Virus record (IMG/VR): IMGVR_UViG_3300020406_000016
Span: 1-31,080 of that record
Direction: 5' to 3' (one strand)
From: a virus
Length of the DNA stretch: 31,080 nucleotides
Positions 1-6,818 of this stretch are shown here, piece by piece (within the stretch, counting starts at the first letter, position 1; each line of letters opens with the position of its first letter). A model generated the notes under the pieces. The model was not told where the DNA came from, made no database searches, and worked only from the letters and a program-made list of their open reading frames with translations. Made by a program: the position numbers and the translations under genes.

Positions 1-241
1 TCATTGCGCGACTCTGTGGTTCAATCTCAACGATCTTCACGAGGGTATCGTGTGCCACGCTGACCTGAAGCTCAGAACGGTTAACATTACGGGGTGGAAG
101 GACCTTACGAGCGAAGGATTCTTCGCGCAAGCGGTCCCGGATGTAATCGCCGCCAAGGGCTGCGATCTTTTCTTTACCTGCCTCTGTATCGAGCTTGCTA
201 ACAAACAGCTCGTTGAGGACTTCACTAGGAACGTTACTCAT
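1..241 (-). CDS. Major capsid protein, N-terminal 80 codons (partial, runs off the window)
   Basis: The minus strand is open from an ATG at 241 to the first base of the window, preceded by a strong AAGGAG ribosome binding site about 8 bases upstream. The 80 visible residues begin MSNVPSEVLNELF and include LREESFARKVLPP (about 38-50) and IVEIEPQSRA (about 70-79). This pattern, an arm rich in Arg/Glu with 'FARKxLPP' followed by 'xVxIEPxS', resembles the N-terminal arm of major capsid proteins of several large tailed phages (recalled family knowledge). Its place downstream of protease, scaffold-like and presumed head genes is the classical slot for the shell protein. All seven Arg codons are CGN, unlike the AGR-rich polymerase gene, which fits very high expression. 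A KEKIAALGG segment near residue 23 may be a processing site. The rest of the gene lies outside the window. Confidence 0.68.
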   Translation of the reverse strand, partial: MSNVPSEVLNELFVSKLDTEAGKEKIAALGGDYIRDRLREESFARKVLPPRNVNRSELQVSVAHDTLVKIVEIEPQSRAM

Positions 242-266
242 TGTGATTCTCCTTTATGAGCTAGGG

Positions 267-866
267 TTATGCGCCTGCGCCAGCGTTAGTAGCGCCGATG
301 TATCGAGGCGTGCTGTACAGGTGAATTTTAATTGCTTTACCATTTCCGCAGTCGCCGGAAACAGCCTCTCGGACGTAGCCAACACACCAGCCAGAGCTGT
401 CTGCGAGCATAGCCTCAAGTACGAAACGTCCTTGAGCGTCACCAGCGACAGCATCAAGAGCAGTAGTTTGCTTACCAACGCTCAACAAAGTTCCAGCTGG
501 GAAGTTATCAGACTGTGCGAGTTCATCCTCATTAGCAACTTGGTAAAGAGCGGTGTCAAGGTCAAGTCCAGCACCGTGAGCGATGACAGTCGTACGACGA
601 CCCTTCAAAGCAGCTCGGTCAGAACGACGAGCAGAGCCCCAGACCATGCGCAGCATTGAGCCCTCAAGCTCAGCAGCGTCAACATCAGCTGCCGCACCAT
701 GGAAGGTTACGTCACTTGGACGCGCACCACTCAATAGAATGAATTCGCCATCCTCTGGGCCTTGCGCAAGCGCCGAGCAATCAACATCGCGTGTTTGAAC
801 ATGCAGTGTAGACGACTTCGGGCTCACGTTACGCCGACGAGGGGCACCAAAAATGTCTTTAGCCAT
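267..866 (-). CDS. Presumed head protein (decoration-like), 199 aa
   Basis: The start at 866 (MAKDIFGAPRR) has an AAAGGAG ribosome binding site. The product is 199 aa, with an Arg-rich N-terminus and then alternating short hydrophobic and polar stretches that look beta-rich. The tail is Gly/Ala rich (ending GATNAGAGA), and there are three Cys (one near residue 30 and two near 160-175). I see no enzymatic motif. It ends 25 bases before the capsid-protein start, and small beta-rich genes in this position are often capsid decoration or stabilising proteins. That role is inferred from position only. Arg codons are mainly CGN, as in the adjoining capsid gene, which suggests abundant expression. 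It lacks the K-x-A-S motif found in the neighbouring scaffold-like proteins, so it probably escapes processing if that motif is a cleavage site. Confidence 0.55.
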   Translation of the reverse strand: MAKDIFGAPRRRNVSPKSSTLHVQTRDVDCSALAQGPEDGEFILLSGARPSDVTFHGAAADVDAAELEGSMLRMVWGSARRSDRAALKGRRTTVIAHGAGLDLDTALYQVANEDELAQSDNFPAGTLLSVGKQTTALDAVAGDAQGRFVLEAMLADSSGWCVGYVREAVSGDCGNGKAIKIHLYSTPRYIGATNAGAGA

Positions 867-896
867 TTTAAGTTTCTCCTTTAGAAACGTGAAAAA

Positions 897-1250
897 TTAA
901 TCACCGAGAAGAAATTTCTCGAATGCTTGAGTAGCATCGCCGTTACCATCGGAAGGCACTTCCGAAATCGATGCAAACGAAAGATCGGGGGATTGCAGAG
1001 CTAGTGCTTCTTTGACTACTTCCAAATCCTTCTTGGAAGCCAACAGTGCGGCAACCTTATCTTTGAAGGGTGTGGTTTTGTCACTGAACCCACGAGCATC
1101 CATCATTGAGACGATCTCTTCGGCCTTCTCCTGCTTCTGATATTCTTCGATAATAGAAGCAAGTTTAGTGTTCTCCTCAACAAGTGCTCGAAGTACCTCC
1201 GGTACCTCTTTTAGAACTTGAAGTGTTGATTCCTTTGTGATCTCGCTCAT
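897..1250 (-). CDS. Small coiled-coil protein, possible scaffold or head component
   Basis: This 117-aa protein starts at an ATG at 1250 behind a strong GAGGAGG site and overlaps the end of the upstream 228-aa gene by four bases (ATGA), so translation is probably coupled. Residues 1-60 are predicted by eye to be a charged helix or coiled coil (LRALVEENTKLASIIEEYQ). The C-terminus is acidic and ends FEKFLLGD. A single KLAS motif lies near residue 30. It sits between the protease/scaffold block and the presumed head genes. Function is unknown; a scaffold-like or minor core role fits size, charge and place. Confidence 0.6.
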   Translation of the reverse strand: MSEITKESTLQVLKEVPEVLRALVEENTKLASIIEEYQKQEKAEEIVSMMDARGFSDKTTPFKDKVAALLASKKDLEVVKEALALQSPDLSFASISEVPSDGNGDATQAFEKFLLGD

Positions 1251-1933
1251 GATTGTGCCTCCTCACCACCGATTTTTGCCATCAACTTCTCTTTCAAGAT
1301 GTTGGTGACGTCTTTACGGGCGTTAAGCCCATTGCTACTTTGAACATTCGCGGTCTTCGCAACTTCGTCGTCTACAACTGAGTCACTATCGGTCGTTTGC
1401 TCTTCAGTACCTAGTGCTGCGTTCAACACGTCAGCGAGGCTAAGATCCGCGCTTGCGGCTTTCTCTGCTGCCTCACCATCAGCCTCATTTGAAACTGTCT
1501 CTTCCTCATTTCCATAAATTTCTTCGATATTATCTTCCGCAGCTTCGGGAGCAGTTTCCATATTAGTGGAAGCTTTCATACCCTGAATCCTGCTGAGCAC
1601 ATTATCGATAAGTGCTCGGTCTTCTGCCGAAATTTCAGTAGTGCTGGCGGCAGTTTTTTCTTTAAGCCTGCTTTGTAGAGAACTGCGTAGGCGCGAAGAA
1701 ATATCAGATACCTCCTCAACCTCAGCAACCTCTTCAGCTCCTGTATCAACAGGCGAAGCAGTCTTTTCTGTGCTGATATTATCAACAATAAAATCAACCG
1801 CTGATGCTAGCTTCTCCACGTAGACTGGATTCGTCTTATCTACACCGTCTTCTTTCGGCATTGTTTGAGACTTATCAGCCACGGAAGGACTAGCGCCAGC
1901 AAGCTTTTTAATCAAGTGATCTAATGACGACAT
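1247..1933 (-). CDS. Acidic scaffold-like protein with six K-x-A-S-type motifs
   Basis: The start at 1933 is supported by AGGAG about 8 bases upstream. The 228-aa product is strongly acidic, Glu/Ala/Ser rich and apparently disordered or helical, with no recognisable enzyme fold. Motifs occur at about residues 41 (EKLASA), 57 (EKTASP), 93 (EKTAAS), 120 (MKASTN), 158 (EKAASA) and 193 (AKTANV), spaced roughly 20-40 residues apart. Acidic helical proteins encoded between the prohead protease and the capsid protein are typically scaffolds or core proteins that the protease degrades to peptides. I infer that role here, with the motifs as candidate cut sites. The gene overlaps the next one by four bases. 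Confidence 0.62.
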   Translation of the reverse strand: MSSLDHLIKKLAGASPSVADKSQTMPKEDGVDKTNPVYVEKLASAVDFIVDNISTEKTASPVDTGAEEVAEVEEVSDISSRLRSSLQSRLKEKTAASTTEISAEDRALIDNVLSRIQGMKASTNMETAPEAAEDNIEEIYGNEEETVSNEADGEAAEKAASADLSLADVLNAALGTEEQTTDSDSVVDDEVAKTANVQSSNGLNARKDVTNILKEKLMAKIGGEEAQS

Positions 1934-1953
1934 GTCTTTATCTCCTGGGGAGT

Positions 1954-2181
1954 CTAGTCCTTCTTGGACTGCTCCAAGCTAGTGCCTTTACGCGACCTTG
2001 TCCGTTTTACTAGACCGGCAGCTAATAAAGTGAACAAGGCGCTCTCCACCGGGTTGTTCTTCACAGCCTCGGTGGTCTTACCCAGGGCAGAAACTCCTGC
2101 TTTCAGAGACTTTTTACCAACAGCCTCAGCTTTTCGGAGTTGACCCTTAAGCGTTTCGATGTGCGCCTTGTTCAACTTCAT
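1954..2181 (-). CDS. Small basic protein with one hydrophobic segment
   Basis: This 75-aa protein starts at an ATG at 2181, three bases after the stop of the preceding gene. It has no clear ribosome binding site, so it probably depends on translational coupling. It has an amphipathic Lys-rich helix (residues about 1-35), then a hydrophobic stretch beginning NNPVESALFTLLAAGLV (about 41-57), followed by a basic tail (KRTRSRKG). The layout resembles small ElaB/DUF883-type helical membrane-associated proteins, but I would not assign it there. The segment also resembles hydrophobic stretches in the protease C-terminus and the 196-aa protein, both of which follow K-H-P. It may be a small internal head protein. 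Function is unknown. Confidence 0.5.
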   Translation of the reverse strand: MKLNKAHIETLKGQLRKAEAVGKKSLKAGVSALGKTTEAVKNNPVESALFTLLAAGLVKRTRSRKGTSLEQSKKD

Positions 2182-2184
2182 TTT

Positions 2185-2811
2185 TTAGCCGTTAAGTGCT
2201 GCGACGATTGCTTCGACGTCGTATCCGTTCTCGTCGAGGAGCTGACCAGCGCGCTCAGAAACCGCGATGTTCAAGTGCTCGTCGTCAACTGCGACAGAGG
2301 ACTGCTTCTCAACACCCGTGTCCAGGTAGTCAATGATCTCGTTTGCACGAGCTAAAGCAGCCTCTTCGAAGGCGTTTGCGAAGGTCTCGTCACTGAAGTC
2401 ATAGGAGTCCATTGCAAGCGCGTCCTCGTCAGTGGTCTCATCTGCGGCAACCTTCAAGAAGTTGTCGCTGTTGCGAGAAGCGGTCTTCTCAACACCACCC
2501 TGAATAGCGGTAAGCTCGTCGTAGAACGCGTGAGCCATAGTGCGACCAAGGAAGTCAGCCTCAGCGAGCTTCTCTTGCTCAGCGTCAACCTCCTCAGCAG
2601 AAGCGGTCTTCTCGACCTCCTCAACACCGTTCACAGCTTCGGAAAGAATCTCAACGATATCATCTTCTGAGAAGTCGTTGAGGTCGATTCCTTCAGCGGT
2701 TGCTACCTTCTGAAGCTCGTCCAAAAGAGCGGCTTCGGCAGTCTTCTCAACGCCGTTGTTGTTGTTAATGTTCTCGTAGGTACCATATGCCTGAGCTAAC
2801 AGTTCATTCAT
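2185..2811 (-). CDS. Acidic scaffold/core-like protein with repeated VEKTAS motifs
   Basis: The start at 2811 has an AAGGAG site nine bases upstream. The 208-aa product is very acidic. It carries near-identical VEK-T-A-x motifs at about residues 22 (VEKTAE), 67 (VEKTAS), 108 (VEKTAS) and 168 (VEKQSS), plus related KVAT, KLAE and KVAA sites near 35, 81 and 120. Between motifs lie short acidic helical blocks of about 40-60 residues. It directly follows the protease gene in transcription order, the usual slot for a scaffold or prohead core protein. I infer that it is cut at the motifs during head maturation. Its codon choice leans to CGN Arg and C-ending codons, as in the capsid gene, suggesting high expression. 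No enzymatic motif is visible. Confidence 0.65.
   Translation of the reverse strand: MNELLAQAYGTYENINNNNGVEKTAEAALLDELQKVATAEGIDLNDFSEDDIVEILSEAVNGVEEVEKTASAEEVDAEQEKLAEADFLGRTMAHAFYDELTAIQGGVEKTASRNSDNFLKVAADETTDEDALAMDSYDFSDETFANAFEEAALARANEIIDYLDTGVEKQSSVAVDDEHLNIAVSERAGQLLDENGYDVEAIVAALNG
2296..2756 (-). repeat. Four-copy direct repeat encoding VEK(T/Q)-(A/S)-x
   Basis: Four copies of a short coding repeat lie inside the 208-aa acidic gene, at about 2297-2316, 2478-2497, 2600-2620 and 2733-2752. The copies at about 2478 and 2600 share a 15-base core (AGAAGCGGTCTTCTC on the plus strand). All are in frame and spaced by multiples of three, so selection is at protein level. Confidence 0.7.
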
Positions 2812-2899
2812 TTTATTACTCTCCTTAGAGTTTCAAGTTAGATTAAGAAATACTCAGAATAGGGCACCGTCTTTGGTGGGAATAAGTCACCTAGATACC

Positions 2900-4570
2900 T
2901 CATAAGTCAAGCTTGTCAGCAACATTGTTAAGACCCTTTGAGATAAGTTCAGGCCTCTCTTTGAGAGCCATCCCCATCCTCGTAAGGCCTACAAAAACTG
3001 ATGCAGCCAAGATTGGGTGTTTCTCTACAAATCTATCCAAAGGCCCCGTTGACTTACCGGCACGTTGTTTTCTTCGCACATGCGCGCCGTAAAGATATGA
3101 CATTGGAAGAACTCCTAGAAGCGCAAGAGGCATTTTAGCCTCTTTCTTCATGGGGCTTTCAAACATCATGTCTTCAAGTCCGGTTGTTGAAATATTTGAG
3201 AGCAACTTGTAATCACCTTGTGTGATGGTGGAGCTAATTGCTCCAATTTTTTCGATCAGTTGTTCGCGGTAGCCATTATAGCTATCTGAAATCTTGTTTA
3301 GAAGAGCCTCTTCTCCCTGATTAAGCTCGACGTGCCCGACCTTCAAGAGTGCAGACCCTTTTCCAGCTAAGCTACTTGGTTCTCCGCTACGCATGACTAT
3401 AATACGTCTTTTTAATACAGGACCAAATACACTTCGTGAATTCATCATTGGTAGAAGTATATCCCTTACTGACGGAGAGTAACTCATTCGGTTACCCAGA
3501 GGAACGCTTCTATCAATTTTAAGAGACGGTTCGAACACGCGGCCCGCCTGCTCAAGCCTATTGGCAAGTCCTGGCTTACCGATCTGTATCAAAACTATTT
3601 TTTGAAATTCGCTAGGCTTCAGAACAATGCCGCTCGCTGCCGAAGTAGTGAGCACCTTATCTAGCGGATGCTTTGATAGGCCGTCAAGAATATTACTCGG
3701 TAATGATTTTTCAGAATTCTCTATAGCGGGCATCACTTTTGCGGACATGCCCGGAATCTTCTTCATCATGTTTGAGATTTTTTTCTTGGACGCCATCTTC
3801 TCTTTTAGAATGGCTACGGCGTCGCCGTCACGTAAACCGGCCTGCTCGGCGGCCTCAGCAGAAGTCTGCCCGTAGACCGATGCCACTTTCGCCATAGCAT
3901 AAGAGGTTCTGTCAGCGCCGATGACCACAAAAGATATGTCGAAGAATCTAGGCTTAGGGTTGTATACGAAGACCTTTCTACCATCAGGGAAAACCTTTCC
4001 CATCATATGCTTGGTATGTGAGCAGTAATCTGCCCTGGTCTTACTTTTATGTCCACATATTGAGCAGACGTCGTGCTTAACCTTGCACCCCATAGACACA
4101 GCTGGGTGCTCGCCCTTGTCTAGCTTTGAAACAAGATCTTTGTGTCCCTCAAGGAAAGCCTTTTCTCTATCGATCTCGATAATAAGTTCGACTCGATGCA
4201 TCACTGGGTTGTAGCAGCTACAAACAACCTTACCCATTGATCGAGTGATGTCTTTGTTTTTATGGTGACGATAGACACCGGACTTACCAAAAGTCTTGTA
4301 GCCGAACATATCAGTGCCACATGGTGGGTTAAGTTCGGACTCCTCAAAGTAATCGCCGTTTATGTTACTTCCGTAGAACTCGCCTGCACCAAGAGCGTTA
4401 ACAAGCACGTACAGGTGCTTATCGCTTGGTTTTATCCCGTCAATATAAGATGAGATCTGCGGCATAAGGTTTGTACTTGCCGTCTTGGTCAGCCCTTTAT
4501 TAGGCTCGATGGCTTGCACAAAAACGTTTCCGTCTTCATCAATCCCTGGGAATGTAAGTAGCTTAAGCAT
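2900..4570 (-). CDS. Prohead maturation protease with inserted zinc ribbon and long C-terminal extension
   Basis: I take the ATG at 4570 rather than the TTG one codon earlier; the product is about 556 aa. Residues about 1-225 look like a phage prohead protease of the HK97/S78-type fold. There is a conserved NGDYFE segment (72-77), candidate catalytic His in YRHHKNKD (101-108), candidate nucleophile Ser in AVSMGC (about 159), and a closing strand FFDISFVVIGADR, which matches the 'E-x-S-x-V-x-x-x-A' ending of that family. A zinc-binding insert follows the Ser: C-x2-C near 169-172 and C-x-H-x2-H near 183-188. Motifs KTAS (about 29), KVAS (about 228) and KMAS (about 258) flank the domain, suggesting self-processing. 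The C-terminal 300 residues are unassigned and end in a hydrophobic segment after KHPILA. It is encoded just before the scaffold-like and capsid genes. The family call is strong; the catalytic residues are inferred. Confidence 0.75.
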   Translation of the reverse strand: MLKLLTFPGIDEDGNVFVQAIEPNKGLTKTASTNLMPQISSYIDGIKPSDKHLYVLVNALGAGEFYGSNINGDYFEESELNPPCGTDMFGYKTFGKSGVYRHHKNKDITRSMGKVVCSCYNPVMHRVELIIEIDREKAFLEGHKDLVSKLDKGEHPAVSMGCKVKHDVCSICGHKSKTRADYCSHTKHMMGKVFPDGRKVFVYNPKPRFFDISFVVIGADRTSYAMAKVASVYGQTSAEAAEQAGLRDGDAVAILKEKMASKKKISNMMKKIPGMSAKVMPAIENSEKSLPSNILDGLSKHPLDKVLTTSAASGIVLKPSEFQKIVLIQIGKPGLANRLEQAGRVFEPSLKIDRSVPLGNRMSYSPSVRDILLPMMNSRSVFGPVLKRRIIVMRSGEPSSLAGKGSALLKVGHVELNQGEEALLNKISDSYNGYREQLIEKIGAISSTITQGDYKLLSNISTTGLEDMMFESPMKKEAKMPLALLGVLPMSYLYGAHVRRKQRAGKSTGPLDRFVEKHPILAASVFVGLTRMGMALKERPELISKGLNNVADKLDL

Positions 4571-4581
4571 CAATTATGTAC

Positions 4582-5238
4582 CTACGCAAACGCTGCAAGG
4601 TCCCTTGCGCCGCCTAAGAAAGCGGAGCCTAACAGACTGTCGCTTCTACCTGGGGCCATGTTTCTTCCAATCTCTGTCAGCGTCTTAACGTCTACAGGCT
4701 GGATCCCTTCGTCTTTGAACTGTAGTGTGCGCTTCATGAATGATCCTGCAACCAAAGGATCTGCTGCCATCTTTGGGTTGAACCTGAACAGGGTGTTAAA
4801 GACGCGCTTAACATCCTTTGGATCTTCTCTCTTTAATGAGGGGTTGTCTTCCATCATAGAGTCAAAAGCGGACCGCTTTCGTATAGGATTAGCGATACCC
4901 TCCGACAGAGACTCAACGCCCTTAATGCCTCCAGCTAAACCAGCCGCCCCCGCGCCAAACATAAGTGCCTTTCTTCCAATGGTGTCTTCACCAAATGACT
5001 GAGCGAGCATGCGCTTTGCCGGATTCATCCTCTTTAGGTCTCTGGCCCTCTTGAAGTCTTTTAGGAGCTTTGCTGCGGCGGTAGCACTACCAGCTGCTGC
5101 GACTAAACCGGCTAAACCCTCGTTCCCGATTTTCACATTTCTCATGAATGCGTCAAACCTTCCGGCTTCTTTGGAGAGTCCTTCATCACCATCAATAGAG
5201 GCTTTGAGCTTTGAGATTAGAATTTGCTTGTTATCCAT
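4582..5238 (-). CDS. Virion-type protein, 218 aa, Gly/Ala-rich hydrophobic patches
   Basis: Its ATG at 5238 shares a base with the stop of the upstream gene (TAATG), so it is translationally coupled. The N-terminus contains LSKEAGRFDAF (about 21-31), very like LSKEANRVDRE in the 320-aa protein two genes upstream. This may be a shared N-terminal targeting or cleavage peptide. Two Ala/Gly-rich hydrophobic stretches follow (GLAGLVAAAGSATAAAKLL near 38-56 and ALMFGAGAAGLAGGI near 92-106). The C-terminal half is soluble-looking and contains FNPKMAADPL. There are no enzyme motifs. It is immediately upstream of the protease gene, so an internal head protein is plausible, but the function is unknown. 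Confidence 0.58.
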   Translation of the reverse strand: MDNKQILISKLKASIDGDEGLSKEAGRFDAFMRNVKIGNEGLAGLVAAAGSATAAAKLLKDFKRARDLKRMNPAKRMLAQSFGEDTIGRKALMFGAGAAGLAGGIKGVESLSEGIANPIRKRSAFDSMMEDNPSLKREDPKDVKRVFNTLFRFNPKMAADPLVAGSFMKRTLQFKDEGIQPVDVKTLTEIGRNMAPGRSDSLLGSAFLGGARDLAAFA

Positions 5239-5828
5239 TATTTACCCCAAACGTCGCTAGCCAACGGGTTTTCAAAGCTAGGTTGTGCCCAATTTTTTTG
5301 AACTGAAGCTGTTGGATCGGCAACTAACGTTGGGCTCATGCCGCTAGCTATTGAGCCGGCTGCCTGCCTAGCCCCTGGATTTGTCGCCAAGTAGTACGCT
5401 AAAAGACCTGCTCCCGATGCTAATATGGGATGTTTCATAGCCAACCCAACAAGCCCGCCAGGCCTATAGTTTTGTTTCATATAAGTTTTGCCTAGTGGAC
5501 CAGTCTTCATCTCGAAGGCTTTGCCCTTTTGCAAACCCTTCTTTATGGCGTTGTATTCTTCTTTGCTGATTTCGCTGAATCTTCCCTTACCCGTCACTGG
5601 CTTAAGTCGTCGACCGTCTATAGCGGCATCGCCCTTCGACCCAAAAGTTGACTTGGGTCCGAAGAGGGTTCCAGCGAGAAGCTCCTTAGCGCCACGGACT
5701 GGCGCTCCAGCTATTACAGCAGGTACCTTGTACAGCTTGTCCTGTACATAGTTCCCAAGCCTACTAACCCCTGTATAGCGAAGGTCACGCTTTTTTGCCA
5801 AGTCGTCCAGTGATGGTTTTACAGCCAT
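5238..5828 (-). CDS. Basic virion-type protein with hydrophobic C-terminal segment
   Basis: This 196-aa protein starts at an ATG at 5828 with AGGCGG upstream. The N-terminal 130 residues are basic and Gly-rich (for example KVPAVIAGAPVRGAKELLAG). A hydrophobic helix long enough to insert in a membrane begins KHPILASGAGLLAYYLATNP (about 142-161), followed by a Ser/Pro-rich tail ending ASDVWGK. The KHPILA start is shared with the protease C-terminal extension. It lacks a clear K-x-A-S motif. Small basic proteins with one membrane-like helix in the head operon could be internal proteins ejected with DNA; this is only an inference. Confidence 0.55.
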   Translation of the reverse strand: MAVKPSLDDLAKKRDLRYTGVSRLGNYVQDKLYKVPAVIAGAPVRGAKELLAGTLFGPKSTFGSKGDAAIDGRRLKPVTGKGRFSEISKEEYNAIKKGLQKGKAFEMKTGPLGKTYMKQNYRPGGLVGLAMKHPILASGAGLLAYYLATNPGARQAAGSIASGMSPTLVADPTASVQKNWAQPSFENPLASDVWGK

Positions 5829-5844
5829 TATTACCGCCTAATAA

Positions 5845-6807
5845 TTATTTATTAGCACCCATCATTGGGGCTGCTTGGGCTTGTGTTTGTGGTGCTTCTG
5901 GTGCCGGTGCCGGCATCATAGGAGTACCACCAGGCGGGTTAAACAATCTAGCGGTAGGCCCACCAATCTCAGATCCTCTAAGAACGCTGAGAAGTTCGGT
6001 CATGGCCATCTGAGTTCTTGTAATCGCTTGTTGTGAGCTGATTAATTTGTTCGATACGGACTCAAGGTCTTGAGTAAGGCCTGTCATAGGGTTTGCTGGT
6101 TGTACAGAGTACCCCATCATTGCCAGCTTATCTTTTGACCCAAGGTTTGCTAGCCCTACCCCAACGTGTTCTTGGATAACCTGCGCAAGGCCATTTGATG
6201 GATTGGCGTGCATGATGACGGCGCCAACAGTTTCCGGGGAGTAGCCATCAGCAGCCGCTTCTTTACACATATCCTTCATTGAGTGAAGTCCGTCGATAAG
6301 TGCTGAAGAAAGCACGGTCTTCTCGCTGTTAAGATTTGAAAGCTCTTGCTTGAGATCCAAGTACTCTTTCGTCTTTGCGTGAACATCAAGGACTTCCGCG
6401 TTCTTTTCGAAGTCATCAGATGTCTCGAAAGCACCCTCAAGGGTAACGTACTCTTGCCCCGGAATGTATTTAGAAGATTTAGTTGGCATACGAACCTCTG
6501 CTACTTTTTCCTTTGTGGCCCTGACTCCTCCTAATACAGAGTTTGAGTCGGCCATTGGGAAGGTAATGTTTTTGTCATAGGTGTTTTTGAAGAGGACATT
6601 GAACGTTGCGTTGTTTGCGTACTCGACGACCCTCTTCACCTGCTCGTCTGTTAGCGAGGCCTCTTTTGCCATCTCAGTGATAGCGTCGTTCAGAGATACA
6701 TCCTCATCGATATACTTTGAGGCAGCTCTCTTGCCCATAGCCAAAAGCTGCTCACGGTCTACCCTGTTAGCCTCTTTTGAAAGTATGTAGCTTTCCAGAT
6801 CGTTCAT
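5845..6807 (-). CDS. Virion-type helical protein with several KEAS motifs
   Basis: This 320-aa protein starts at an ATG at 6807 with a weak GGAA upstream, 11 bases after the terminase stop. The N-terminus holds LSKEANRVD (9-17), GKRAASKY (25-32) and MAKEASLTDE (46-55), with further sites near 100 (KEKVAE), 135 (EKNAEV) and 200 (CKEAAAD). The centre is helical, with a heptad-like stretch TKEYLDLKQELSNLNSEK. The C-terminus is Pro/Ala/Gln rich and ends in a disordered tail (APAPEAPQTQAQAAP). No enzymatic motif is evident. It is the most upstream of three unassigned genes between terminase and protease. A head-interior or connector protein is likely; the exact function is unknown. Confidence 0.58.
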   Translation of the reverse strand: MNDLESYILSKEANRVDREQLLAMGKRAASKYIDEDVSLNDAITEMAKEASLTDEQVKRVVEYANNATFNVLFKNTYDKNITFPMADSNSVLGGVRATKEKVAEVRMPTKSSKYIPGQEYVTLEGAFETSDDFEKNAEVLDVHAKTKEYLDLKQELSNLNSEKTVLSSALIDGLHSMKDMCKEAAADGYSPETVGAVIMHANPSNGLAQVIQEHVGVGLANLGSKDKLAMMGYSVQPANPMTGLTQDLESVSNKLISSQQAITRTQMAMTELLSVLRGSEIGGPTARLFNPPGGTPMMPAPAPEAPQTQAQAAPMMGANK

Positions 6808-6818
6808 TCTGATTCCGA

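Noticed and set aside
195-659. Plus-strand ORF of 154 aa opposite the capsid and presumed head genes
   Set aside because: Ser/Thr-rich low-information translation lying antisense to two genes with strong ribosome binding sites; a shadow frame.
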